Below are positions 7,853-15,854 of a stretch of DNA of 64,000 nt, piece by piece. The notes under the pieces were generated by a model. The model saw only the letters and a program-made list of their open reading frames with translations. It did no database searches and was not told the DNA's origin. Source of the DNA: PHAA01 sp034927445 (GTDB lineage Bacteria > Bacillota > Syntrophomonadia > Syntrophomonadales > Syntrophomonadaceae); the NCBI GenBank assembly GCA_034927445.1, contig JAYFPZ010000028.1:29324-93323 (forward strand), read 5' to 3'. Every line of letters begins with the position of its first letter. Position 1 is the first letter of the stretch. The translations under genes and the position numbers were made by a program.

Positions 7853-8924
7853 GTTTATTATCCATCCAGGTGAAACATTGAAGGAAATGCTTGAAGACCG
7901 GGAAATGACACAGCGCGAATTGGCTATAAGAACGGATGTCACTGAAACGCATATTAGCAACATAGTAAATTGCTTGAAACCTATCTCGGTTTCCTTTGCT
8001 AAAAAGCTGGAATATGCGCTTGGTGTTGATGCGAGTTTCTGGATCAATCTGCAAGCAAACTATGACAAGGAAATGGTTGATTTTGAAGAGGTTAACCTAA
8101 TTTCGACGGAAGAGTTAGGAATTTTACAGAGGTTGAAAAGCATAACTGAATACGTTCAGGAGATTGGATTATTGAATCCTGACGTTCAAGGATCACTGCT
8201 TGTAATTGAGTGGAGAAAACTACTTAATATAAGTAGTTTAGTTCGTATTCCAGAAATATCCCAGGCTGGGGCTTATCGCTTAGCAGTGGCAGACAATGTT
8301 GATCCATATGTTCTTTTTACTTGGCTCCGAATCGCTGATTTAATGACAAAGAATCAGCAAGTGAATCACGAACTTGACATCGATAGGCTGAGGGACAATC
8401 TTCACTTAATTCGAGGTCTCGCATTTGAAGATGTGGATTCTATCCGCTTAAAGCTAAAAGGAATCTTTGCTGAATGTGGAATTAAGTTTGCCATCGTCAA
8501 GCATTTTACTGGGGCACCAGTTCAAGGTGTTATTAAAAGAAACAATGATGGTACTCTTAGTTTGATAATGACTGTTAGGCGTAAGTTTGCTGATGTCTTT
8601 TGGTTTACTCTTTTTCACGAGATAGGGCATATCTTAAACGGGGATATTGATGATCGGCTAATTGATTATGAATTTACAAAAAGTGAAATAGAAGATCGAG
8701 CAGATACCTTTGCGGCTAATATATTGATTGATCCAGAGCAGTATTGTCTCTTGGTGGAAACCGGTGATTTTTCGTTGTGGCGTATCCGGCAGTTTTGTTC
8801 TGAACAAAATATTCCCACTTTTATGCTGATTGGCAGATTACAGAGGGACGGTCATCTTAAGTATCATCAGTATTCAGATGAGAAAATCAGGTATGACTTA
8901 AACAATATTGAAAAACAAATGTAG
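7821..8924 (+). CDS. higA: HigA antitoxin fused to ImmA/IrrE-type peptidase
   Basis: 367-residue two-domain protein. Residues about 10-90 are a HigA-type Xre HTH (FIIHPGETLKEML ... MTQRELAIRTDVTETHISNIV). Residues about 200-330 carry an M78/ImmA-IrrE metallopeptidase domain with HEIGH at 266-270 and EDRADTFAANIL as the likely third-ligand helix. The antitoxin should neutralise HigB and repress through the upstream palindrome. The peptidase half could cleave the antitoxin itself or a repressor after DNA damage, by analogy with ImmA and IrrE (inference). Such long fused antitoxins are known but poorly characterised. Confidence 0.85.
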   Translation: MAVRTNGLSREFIIHPGETLKEMLEDREMTQRELAIRTDVTETHISNIVNCLKPISVSFAKKLEYALGVDASFWINLQANYDKEMVDFEEVNLISTEELGILQRLKSITEYVQEIGLLNPDVQGSLLVIEWRKLLNISSLVRIPEISQAGAYRLAVADNVDPYVLFTWLRIADLMTKNQQVNHELDIDRLRDNLHLIRGLAFEDVDSIRLKLKGIFAECGIKFAIVKHFTGAPVQGVIKRNNDGTLSLIMTVRRKFADVFWFTLFHEIGHILNGDIDDRLIDYEFTKSEIEDRADTFAANILIDPEQYCLLVETGDFSLWRIRQFCSEQNIPTFMLIGRLQRDGHLKYHQYSDEKIRYDLNNIEKQM

Positions 8925-8963
8925 TACACATGAGTCAAAACTTAAGATTAAAGGAAGATAAAA

Positions 8964-9476
8964 ATGCATTCGAATTGTGGTCATGGATCTATCGTTTGTT
9001 TTGATCCCATTGTTGATAGTAAAACTAAATTTCTCATACTTGGAACATTGCCCAGCCCCGAGTCACTGAAGACAGGCCAATATTATAAAAAGAGCAATAA
9101 TTGTTTCTGGAAAATCATCTATGCCTTATATGAACAAAGTCCTTCTACAAACTACGGTGACAAATGTGCATTTCTCCTGGAACATAATATCGGTGTCTGG
9201 GATGTACTTCGTTATGCTCTCAGGAATGGATCTTCTGATGCTGATATTCATAATGCTGAACCAAATGATTTTGACATGTTTTTTAAGAAGTATCCGAATA
9301 TAAAAGGTATACTTTTCAACGGAAAAGAGGCAGAGGAACAATTTAGAACTCATTTTCCGGTACTAATTAAATCAATTAGATATGAAAGAGTATTGTCAAC
9401 AAGTGGAGCATTGGCTAAACCATTCAATGTTAAGCTGGAGAATTGGAAAAATGCTATCAAGAGATTGAACCAATAA
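8964..9476 (+). CDS. Hypoxanthine/uracil-DNA glycosylase (UDG superfamily)
   Basis: 170-residue protein resembling the small DNA-deoxyinosine glycosylases of the UDG superfamily. An N-terminal LILGTLPSPESLKTGQYY gives the active-site loop, KSNNCFWKII and GVWDVL follow, then LFNGKEA and the C-terminal loop VLSTSGALA. It would excise deaminated bases from DNA. It follows higBA by 39 bases and shares its AT-rich composition, so it probably belongs to the same cargo block. Substrate preference (hypoxanthine or uracil) cannot be decided from sequence. Confidence 0.8.
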   Translation: MHSNCGHGSIVCFDPIVDSKTKFLILGTLPSPESLKTGQYYKKSNNCFWKIIYALYEQSPSTNYGDKCAFLLEHNIGVWDVLRYALRNGSSDADIHNAEPNDFDMFFKKYPNIKGILFNGKEAEEQFRTHFPVLIKSIRYERVLSTSGALAKPFNVKLENWKNAIKRLNQ

Positions 9477-9493
9477 TCAATATATTTTAAAAC

Positions 9494-9518
9494 AGCATCT
9501 CGAAAGAGGTGCTTTTTT
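9494..9518 (+). terminator. Intrinsic terminator after cargo cassette
   Basis: AGCATCTC (9494-9501) pairs with GAGGTGCT (9506-9513) around GAAA, one pair being G-U, followed by TTTTT. It closes the higBA-glycosylase block immediately before the portal gene. Confidence 0.75.
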
Positions 9519-9545
9519 CATGCCCATTTTCAGGAGGAACGATTT

Positions 9546-10769
9546 ATGAAAATACCTTTTCTTTCGGGCTTGCTGAAACCCCGAGCCAGTGCTAAAAATC
9601 GTCTGTATGGCAGCACATATAGCTTTTTCTTCGGCGGGACCGCCAGCGGCAAAACCGTCAATGAAAGAACGGCCATGCAGACCACCGCCGTATATGCCTG
9701 TGTTCGAATCCTGGCGGAAACCATAGCCAGTCTGCCATTAAATCTATATAAATCCACAGACATGGGCAAGGAGAAAGCCATAGACCACCAGCTATATTAT
9801 CTGCTCCATGATGAGCCTAATCCGGAGATGACTTCATTTGTGTTTCGGGAAACACTGATGAGTCATCTTTTATTATGGGGCAATGCCTATGCCCAAATTA
9901 TCAGGGACGGGCGAGGCAAGGTATTGGCCCTCTATCCCCTTCTGCCCGACCGGATGACGGTGGATCGGACAACTGATGGACAGCTTTATTATGAGTACCG
10001 AAGGGACACCGGATATGTAATCTTAAGGCCGGAAGATATCCTGCATATTCCCGGGCTTGGTTTTGACGGACTGGTGGGCTACTCCCCTATCGCCATGGCC
10101 AAGAACGCCATCGGCATGGCAATCGCCACCGAAGAATACGGGGGTAAATTCTTTGCCAATGGAGCCAGTCCAGGCGGAGTTTTAGAGCATCCCGGGGTAG
10201 TCAAAGACCCGGCCCGAATCCGGGAAAGCTGGAACGCGGTCTACCAGGGCAGCGGTAACGCCCATCGGATAGCGGTTCTGGAAGAAGGTATGAAGTTCCA
10301 ATCCATCGGTATACCGCCGGAACAGGCGCAGTTTCTTGAAACCAGGAAGTTTCAAACCGAGGAGATTTGCCGGATCTTTCGGGTGCCACCCCATCTGGTG
10401 GCTAACTTGGACAAAGCCACTTTCAGCAACATCGAGCATCAATCTATCAGTTTTGTAGTCCATACCATCCGGCCCTGGCTGGTAAGGCTCGAGCAAGGAA
10501 TGAATAAAGCTCTGCTCAGCCCATCCGAAAAAGGCCAGTATTTTGTGGGTTTCGTGGTGGATGGGCTATTGCGGGGCGACTATGCTTCGAGGATGCAAGG
10601 CTACGCCATCGGTATTCAAAACGGCTTCTTAAGCCCCAACGATGTAAGAACCTTAGAAAACATGAACACCATCGAGCATGGCGATATTTATGCCATGAAC
10701 GGCAACATGCTGAAGCTTGAAGATGTGGGCGCGTATGCCAATAGCAACAGAAAGGAGGTCAGCCAATGA
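9546..10769 (+). CDS. Portal protein, HK97 family
   Basis: 407-residue portal protein that forms the dodecameric ring through which DNA enters the head. Recognisable blocks: NERTAMQTTAVYACVRILAETIASLPL near the N-terminus, LLHDEPNPEMTSF, GNAYAQIIRD, LYPLLPDRM, FFANGASPGGVL, and IFRVPPHLVANLDKATFSNIE near residue 290. Length fits the HK97 portal family. The start ATG follows CAGGAGGAACGATTT. It overlaps the protease gene by 4 bases. Confidence 0.95.
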   Translation: MKIPFLSGLLKPRASAKNRLYGSTYSFFFGGTASGKTVNERTAMQTTAVYACVRILAETIASLPLNLYKSTDMGKEKAIDHQLYYLLHDEPNPEMTSFVFRETLMSHLLLWGNAYAQIIRDGRGKVLALYPLLPDRMTVDRTTDGQLYYEYRRDTGYVILRPEDILHIPGLGFDGLVGYSPIAMAKNAIGMAIATEEYGGKFFANGASPGGVLEHPGVVKDPARIRESWNAVYQGSGNAHRIAVLEEGMKFQSIGIPPEQAQFLETRKFQTEEICRIFRVPPHLVANLDKATFSNIEHQSISFVVHTIRPWLVRLEQGMNKALLSPSEKGQYFVGFVVDGLLRGDYASRMQGYAIGIQNGFLSPNDVRTLENMNTIEHGDIYAMNGNMLKLEDVGAYANSNRKEVSQ

Positions 10770-11473
10770 GCAGAAATTTTTGGAACTGGCTCAAAAACGA
10801 GCAGGATCGAACCCTCTTTTTAGATGGGTATATCGCTGAGGACAGCTGGTTCGAGGACGATATTACCCCCAAGCAGTTTAAAAACGAGCTCTATGCTGAG
10901 GATGGGGATGTGGTGGTGATGCTCAACTCTCCAGGCGGAGATGTATTTGCCGCCAGTCAAATCTACACCATGTTAAGAGAATATCCTGGACATATCACCG
11001 TCAAGATCGAAGGGCTTGCTGCCAGTGCGGCTTCAGTAATCGCCATGGCAGCGGACGAGGTTCACATGTCTCCGGTAGCCATGATGATGATCCATAACCC
11101 CGCCACCGTCATATTCGGGGAAATATCTGACCTTAAAAGCGGTATTGCCATGCTGTCCGAGGTTAAAGAAAGCATTATCAATGCCTACGAGCAGAAAACC
11201 GGTTTATCAAGAGCCAAAATCTCGCACATGATGGATGCCGAAAGCTGGTTTAATGCCTGGAAAGCAGTGGAGCTGGGCTTTGCCGACAAAGTCCTATACA
11301 CAACCGAAGAACACCTAACCGAGCCGCCCAGCGCGGCTTATCTTTTTGACAAAATGACGGTCACCAACGCGCTAGTGAAAAAGTTTCCGCTGCCCCAGGT
11401 TAATAACCCTAAACCGCCCACCGGCACCCCGCTTAGCTACCTGGAAAAGCGGCTCAGCCTATTAAAACATTAG
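10766..11473 (+). CDS. ClpP-like prohead protease
   Basis: 235-residue head-maturation protease of the ClpP/crotonase fold (S14). It shows LNSPGGDVFAASQIY, the nucleophile serine in GLAASAASVIAM near residue 92, the histidine in MMIHNPA near residue 112, and a following aspartate-bearing helix. It cleaves the scaffold (delta) region of the capsid protein during head maturation. Its place between portal and capsid is the standard one. Confidence 0.93.
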   Translation: MSRNFWNWLKNEQDRTLFLDGYIAEDSWFEDDITPKQFKNELYAEDGDVVVMLNSPGGDVFAASQIYTMLREYPGHITVKIEGLAASAASVIAMAADEVHMSPVAMMMIHNPATVIFGEISDLKSGIAMLSEVKESIINAYEQKTGLSRAKISHMMDAESWFNAWKAVELGFADKVLYTTEEHLTEPPSAAYLFDKMTVTNALVKKFPLPQVNNPKPPTGTPLSYLEKRLSLLKH

Positions 11474-11489
11474 AATGGGAGGAATAACC

Positions 11490-12689
11490 ATGAGCAAAAT
11501 CTTAGAACTGCGTGAGAAAAGAGCCAAAGCCTGGGATGCCGCTAAAGCCTTTCTGGACAGCAAGCGCGGCACTGACGGGCTCCTTTCCGCCGAGGACGTT
11601 GCCACCTATGAAAAGATGGAAGCCGATGTGGTGAATCTCGGCAAAGAAATCGATCGGCTGGAGCGTCAGCAGGCATTGGACGCGGAGCTTAATAAGCCCG
11701 TCAATACACCTATTACTGGCAAGCCCGGCCAGCCCAACCCTGAGAATAAAACCGGCCGGGCCAGTGACGAGTACAAACGAGCCTTCTGGAACGCCATGCG
11801 CAGCAAGACAGCGGGATACGAAGTCCTGAACGCGCTGCAGGTGGGAACGGATTCCGAGGGAGGCTACCTGGTGCCGGACGAGTTCGAGCGTACCCTGGTC
11901 GAAGCTCTGCAAGAAGAAAACATCTTCCGCACCATGGCCAAGATCATCCAAACCGCCAGCGGCGACCGCAAAATACCGGTCGTAGCATCCAAAGGAACCG
12001 CTTCCTGGGTAGATGAAGAAGGCGCTATCCCGGAATCAGACGATGCCTTCGGGCAGGTTTCCATAGGGGCCTACAAGCTGGCGACCATGATCAAGGTATC
12101 CGAGGAATTGTTAAATGACAGCGTCTTTAATCTGGAGTCATATATCGCCCGGGAATTTGCCCGCAGAATCGGTGCCAAGGAAGAGGAATCCTTCTTCATC
12201 GGTAACGGAACCGGCAAGCCGACCGGGATTTTCAATGCTACCGGCGGAGCGGAACTGGGTGTAACTGCTGCCTCGGCAACGGCTATTACGGTGGATGAGA
12301 TCATGGATCTGTTCTACAGCCTTAAGTCCCCTTACCGCAAAAACGCCGTATTCGTGATGAATGATTCCACTGTCAAAGCCATCAGAAAATTAAAGGACGG
12401 CAACGGCCAGTACCTGTGGCAGCCCTCCATTTCTGCCGGACAACCGGATACGATTTTAAATCGTCCGGTCAAGACTTCAGCCTATGTACCGGCAATTGCG
12501 GCAGGGGCTAAAACTATCGCTTTCGGTGATTTCGGCTACTACTGGATTGCTGATCGGCAAGGCCGTTCCTTCCAAAGGCTGAACGAGCTTTATGCGGCAA
12601 CCGGTCAAGTAGGATTTAAGGCAACCCAGCGGGTGGACGGCAAGCTGATTCTCTCTGAAGCCATCAAGGTACTTAAGATGAAAGCGTAG
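11490..12689 (+). CDS. Major capsid protein, HK97 fold
   Basis: 399 residues. Residues about 1-115 form a charged helical delta/scaffold region with a low-complexity linker (KPVNTPITGKPGQPNP) where cleavage is expected. The rest is the HK97 shell domain: GGYLVPDEFERTLVEALQEEN, ASWVDEEGAIPESD, ASEELLNDS-like KVSEELLNDSVF, GTGKPTGIF and FGDFGYYWIADRQG. The ATG at 11,490 after GGGAGGAATAACC is preferred to the in-frame ATG at 11,475, which lies upstream of that ribosome site. Confidence 0.93.
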   Translation: MSKILELREKRAKAWDAAKAFLDSKRGTDGLLSAEDVATYEKMEADVVNLGKEIDRLERQQALDAELNKPVNTPITGKPGQPNPENKTGRASDEYKRAFWNAMRSKTAGYEVLNALQVGTDSEGGYLVPDEFERTLVEALQEENIFRTMAKIIQTASGDRKIPVVASKGTASWVDEEGAIPESDDAFGQVSIGAYKLATMIKVSEELLNDSVFNLESYIAREFARRIGAKEEESFFIGNGTGKPTGIFNATGGAELGVTAASATAITVDEIMDLFYSLKSPYRKNAVFVMNDSTVKAIRKLKDGNGQYLWQPSISAGQPDTILNRPVKTSAYVPAIAAGAKTIAFGDFGYYWIADRQGRSFQRLNELYAATGQVGFKATQRVDGKLILSEAIKVLKMKA

Positions 12690-12698
12690 GTGTGAGTT

Positions 12699-13028
12699 AT
12701 GAGCAATGTAAAAAACTACACTGAGCAAGGCGGCGAGAAAACCGTCATTGGCGGATCGCTTGAGATTGCGGCCAGCGGCAAGCTGACAATTGCGGAAGGT
12801 GCAACAATTGAAGGGATCTTATACGTCCCGGTGGTTGATGCCCTTGACTCAACCTCAGCTACCAGCGCCCTGTCGGCTAAACAGGGCAAGGTTTTAAATG
12901 ATGCTATAGCTGCCAAGACCGCTGCCAATCAGGCCGACAGTATTGCAACCGAAGTGGCCGAACTGGTGACCGACTTCAATGCCCTCCTCGCTAAGCTTAA
13001 AGCTGCGGGACTTATGGCAGCCGAGTAA
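12699..13028 (+). CDS. Head fibre-like protein
   Basis: 109-residue protein after the capsid gene. The N-terminus has a repetitive beta pattern (GGSLEIAASGKLTIAEGATIEG), then DALDSTSATSALSAKQGKVLNDAI, a stretch shared by many phage head and tail fibre proteins, and ends in a helical segment rich in alanine. The likely role is a capsid-surface fibre or decoration. Start ATG; ten bases separate it from the capsid stop. Confidence 0.6.
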   Translation: MSNVKNYTEQGGEKTVIGGSLEIAASGKLTIAEGATIEGILYVPVVDALDSTSATSALSAKQGKVLNDAIAAKTAANQADSIATEVAELVTDFNALLAKLKAAGLMAAE

Positions 13029-13049
13029 TGAAAGGCGGTGGGCGTATTG

Positions 13050-13322
13050 GTGCTGTCTTTGGAGGAAGTAAAACTGTATCTAAAAGTAGACGGTGATGAA
13101 GACAATACGCTCATCACCAATCTCATAGGTGCCGCCGAGGAGCTATGCCAAGACATTCTGCGCTTTCCTCTGACCGAATTTACCGAGGTGCCGGAAACAG
13201 TTAAACAAGCCCTACTCTATGCTATCGGCAATCTTTATGAACTACGGGAAGCAGTCGACATGAAAGCATTAATTGAGTTTATGACCAGGCTCTTATTCGC
13301 CTACCGCCGAGAAGGGTGGTAA
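13050..13322 (+). CDS. Head-tail connector, HK97 gp6-like
   Basis: About 91-residue helical connector (LSLEEVKLYLKVDGDEDNTLITNLIGAAEELCQ... pattern) typical of gp6-like adaptors that bind beneath the portal. GTG at 13,038, TTG at 13,047 and GTG at 13,050 are all possible starts; AAAGGCGG at 13,031-13,038 and family alignment favour 13,047 or 13,050. It is followed directly by the head-closure gene. Confidence 0.85.
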   Translation: MLSLEEVKLYLKVDGDEDNTLITNLIGAAEELCQDILRFPLTEFTEVPETVKQALLYAIGNLYELREAVDMKALIEFMTRLLFAYRREGW

Positions 13323-13324
13323 TT

Positions 13325-13663
13325 ATGAAGAAGCGCGATTTAATGGGTCAGATGCGGCAGCGTATTGCCTTGCAGGCCAAGACCATCACCAAATCAGAAG
13401 GCATCCCCCTAGAAAACTGGACTACAGTAGCCACAGTGTGGGCAGCAGTGTCGGACATATCGGGTAAAGAATATTTCCAGGCGGGGGCCTTGCAGTCGGA
13501 AGTCACCACCCGGATTAAAATCCGCTACCGAACCGGGATAACTACTTCCATGCGGGTATTATATGGCTCCCGGGTATTTCAAATTCTGTCGGTAATCGAT
13601 AAGGATGAGCGGCACCGCATAATCGAACTGATGTGCAAGGAGGTGATCCCCGGTGGCGGGTAA
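13325..13663 (+). CDS. Head closure protein, SPP1 gp16-like
   Basis: 112-residue small beta protein with MGQMRQRIALQ, WTTVATVWAAVSDISGKEYFQAG and TRIKIRYRTGI, the pattern of phage head-tail joining or stopper proteins. AAGGGTGG upstream is best placed for the ATG at 13,325 rather than the GTG at 13,316. The last codons overlap the following gene by 11 bases. Confidence 0.85.
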   Translation: MKKRDLMGQMRQRIALQAKTITKSEGIPLENWTTVATVWAAVSDISGKEYFQAGALQSEVTTRIKIRYRTGITTSMRVLYGSRVFQILSVIDKDERHRIIELMCKEVIPGGG

Positions 13664-14036
13664 TCTGACTCTGGAAGGTATGGACGAGATTTTAGATAGG
13701 CTAAAGGAACTGGGGCAAAGAGCCGCTCCGGTAGAGAACCAGGCCCTCTATGCCGGTGCCAAGGTCGTCCAGGAAAAGGCTAGCCAAAAAGCGCCGCGCA
13801 GTTTAGAGGCTAAGGAGCATCTGGCCGACAATATCGTGATTTGCGAACCAAAGCAGGATGAAAACGGCAAATACGTGGAGGTGGGGCCAACGGCTCCCTT
13901 TTTTTATGGCAAATTTCTGGAGTACGGCACCTCCAAGATGACCGCCCGCCCTTTTATGGGTCCGGCCCAAGCCGAAAGCAAAAAACAGGTGCTGGAAACC
14001 ATCAGGCAGACCTTGAAAGCGGGGCTTGACCTATGA
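13653..14036 (+). CDS. HK97 gp10-family tail component
   Basis: 127-residue protein with GMDEILDRLKELGQRA, NQALYAGAKVVQEKASQKAPRS, and FYGKFLEYGTSKMTARPFMGPA. The FLEYGT..M.ARPF block is diagnostic of HK97 gp10-type head-tail joining or tail terminator-associated proteins. It begins at GTG after AAGGAGGTGATCCC and overlaps both neighbours. Confidence 0.88.
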   Translation: MAGNLTLEGMDEILDRLKELGQRAAPVENQALYAGAKVVQEKASQKAPRSLEAKEHLADNIVICEPKQDENGKYVEVGPTAPFFYGKFLEYGTSKMTARPFMGPAQAESKKQVLETIRQTLKAGLDL

Positions 14037-14401
14037 TCAATGTCAAACCCGAAGTCCTGGCGGCTTTGGAGGAAAATACCGATTTACTGGCTTTATTGGG
14101 TGGGCCTCATATCTACCAGTTGAAAGCGCCGGAGGGCTTAGATAAATATATTACATTGTTTGAGTTAACTAATTTCGATTCCGCCTGGGCAGACAACACT
14201 GCTTTTATGGCTGAGGTGCACGTGCAAGTGGATGTGTGGGTAAAAGCAGCCAGCACCTCCCCTATTGCCGCCGAGGTAGACAAAACCATGAAATATTTAG
14301 GCTTTAAAAGAACTGGTAGCACGGATCTTTATGAAGACGATACGAAAATATTTCACAAAGCGCTCAGGTATGTGACTGAGCGGGAAGTTGAAGGAGGTTA
14401 G
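14033..14401 (+). CDS. Tail completion/terminator-type protein
   Basis: 122-residue protein between the gp10-like and tail tube genes, the slot of the tail terminator or tail completion protein. The sequence (LALLGGPHIYQLKAPEG ... FELTNFDSAWADN ... VQVDVWVK ... DDTKIFHKALRYV) resembles the DUF3168/tail-completion group. It starts at ATG within the previous stop (ATGA). Confidence 0.7.
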   Translation: MINVKPEVLAALEENTDLLALLGGPHIYQLKAPEGLDKYITLFELTNFDSAWADNTAFMAEVHVQVDVWVKAASTSPIAAEVDKTMKYLGFKRTGSTDLYEDDTKIFHKALRYVTEREVEGG

Positions 14402-14404
14402 AAA

Positions 14405-15289
14405 ATGGCAGGAGTACAAGTAGGCTTAAACAGCCTGTATTACGCGGTTCTTACCAGCGATACGCCTTTAGCAGCGACATATAACAGCCCGGTGGCCATA
14501 GCCGGGGCTATCAACGCCAAAATAAGTCCCAAAAGCAACACAGAAACCCTGTACTGTGACGACGGGCCTGATGAAACCGTCACCTCGCTGGGAGAAATCG
14601 ATGTGGAGTTTGAGACTAAAGACATTGACTTAAACACCCAAGCGGTCCTTTTGGGACACAGTGTCACCGGCGGGGTGCTGGTCAAGAAGTCAACTGACAC
14701 TGCGCCCTATGTGGCTTTGGGATTCAAGTCCAAAAAGAGCAACGGCAGCTACCGCTATGTATGGCTGTATAAAGGGAAATTCGCTCTGCAGGAGCAGGAG
14801 TACCAGACCGCGGAGGATAAGCCCAAATTTCAGACCCCCAAAATCAAGGGGACATTTATTAAACGCAACTTTGACAACGCCTGGCAGAAGATCGGCGATG
14901 AGGATCATCCCGATTGGACAGCTTCAACCGGCACAAATTGGTTTACGGCGGTGGACGGGGCGGCCCCCGGTCCATTGACGGTGACAATAAGTCCGGTAGA
15001 TGGTTCCAGCGGAGTGGCGGCAGACGCTAACCTGACCTGGACCTTTGCCAACGCCATCCAGGCTACCGATGTAACCGCCGCCAATTTTATCTTATTAAAG
15101 GCTGATGATGGGTCCTTAGTTGCCGGAGTCCTTAGTACCGATTCAGAACACAAGGTGGTTACTTTCAATCCGGCCAGCAATTTGGCCCCGGGCGCGGATT
15201 ACATCATGGTATGCACGCAGGGTGTCAGGGATATTTGCGGCCAAAACCTGGCTGTTGCCTCAATCGGCAGCTTCACCACTGCTGTTTAA
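14405..15289 (+). CDS. Major tail tube protein with C-terminal Ig-like domain
   Basis: 294 residues. The first roughly 190 are a phage major tail tube protein (GVQVGLNSLYYAVLTSD ... TLYCDDGPDETVTSLGEIDVEFE ... FKSKKSNGSYRYVWLYKGKF). Residues about 195-294 are a bacterial Ig-like domain of the SbsA/Big_5 type (VTISPVDGSSGVAADANLTWTF ... FTTAV). Such domains decorate the outside of tail tubes and may bind cell-surface glycans weakly. One tube subunit per ring position would give a regular array of Ig domains along the tail. Confidence 0.88.
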   Translation: MAGVQVGLNSLYYAVLTSDTPLAATYNSPVAIAGAINAKISPKSNTETLYCDDGPDETVTSLGEIDVEFETKDIDLNTQAVLLGHSVTGGVLVKKSTDTAPYVALGFKSKKSNGSYRYVWLYKGKFALQEQEYQTAEDKPKFQTPKIKGTFIKRNFDNAWQKIGDEDHPDWTASTGTNWFTAVDGAAPGPLTVTISPVDGSSGVAADANLTWTFANAIQATDVTAANFILLKADDGSLVAGVLSTDSEHKVVTFNPASNLAPGADYIMVCTQGVRDICGQNLAVASIGSFTTAV

Positions 15290-15337
15290 GTCAATCGGGG
15301 CGGTTTTTGTACCGCTATCACACAGGGAGGGATATCG

Positions 15338-15634
15338 ATGGAGAACCCCAAGATTACTCTTAAAGGAAAGACATACACCGCACCCCCGCCCAAGGTCAAA
15401 CTGTGGCGCGAAGTAACCAAATTCAAAGATAAATTCGGCGATAAAGAGCAAGGCGATGAGGAAGCTCTAAGCGAGATGGAACGCTTGATCGCTAGTGCCT
15501 TTAATCACCCGGAAATAAGCGCTGAGGTTATTGAAGAAGAACTGGACCTGGATCAGTTTGTCCCTCTCTTTTACCAGATTGCCAGTTGGGTGGCCGAGGC
15601 AGTCAGCCGCAAGATGGCAGAACTCCCAAAGTAA
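15338..15634 (+). CDS. Tail assembly chaperone, G-like (zero frame)
   Basis: 98-residue acidic helical protein between tail tube and tape measure, the slot of lambda gpG. It ends at TAA (15,632-15,634) immediately after the slippery heptamer CCCAAAG. It should bind the tape measure protein and keep it soluble until tube polymerisation. A longer G-T fusion arises by a -1 shift into the overlapping frame. ATG start after GGGAGGGATATCG. Confidence 0.85.
   Translation: MENPKITLKGKTYTAPPPKVKLWREVTKFKDKFGDKEQGDEEALSEMERLIASAFNHPEISAEVIEEELDLDQFVPLFYQIASWVAEAVSRKMAELPK
15625..15631 (+). promoter_or_regulatory. CCCAAAG -1 ribosomal frameshift site
   Basis: In the zero frame this reads (CT)C CCA AAG TAA. 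A -1 slip re-pairs as CCC AAA and continues GTA AAT CCC into a frame that stays open to 15,840. It has the X XXY YYZ form, like lambda's GGGAAAG, and it sits directly before the zero-frame stop. Confidence 0.85.
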
Positions 15635-15840
15635 ATCCCGCCGACGGACCTGACCTAAGCCATCTGTCGGCTTATCAAATGGTGGTGTATTTCTATTTAA
15701 GCCTGGCCCAAAGCTACCACTGGCTCCCGGAACAGATTGACGCCATGACGCTCGATATGTTCTGGGATCTGCTCATTGTTGGCTCTGTAGTTAACGAAGC
15801 TGAAAACAATCCTAGCGGGTACATTGATGATATTTGGTAA
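15631..15840 (+). CDS. Tail assembly chaperone, T-like extension (-1 frame)
   Basis: About 70 codons read only after the -1 shift at CCCAAAG, giving a G-T fusion of about 168 residues ending ...SGYIDDIW. The extension has LSAYQMVVYFYLSLAQSYHWLPEQIDAM and NEAENNPSGY, fitting the GT-type domain that binds the tail tube protein in lambda. An ATG in this frame at 15,586 lies inside the G gene with no good ribosome site, so independent translation is unlikely. Confidence 0.82.
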   Translation, partial: VNPADGPDLSHLSAYQMVVYFYLSLAQSYHWLPEQIDAMTLDMFWDLLIVGSVVNEAENNPSGYIDDIW

Positions 15841-15854
15841 GGTGGTGAGGACAA

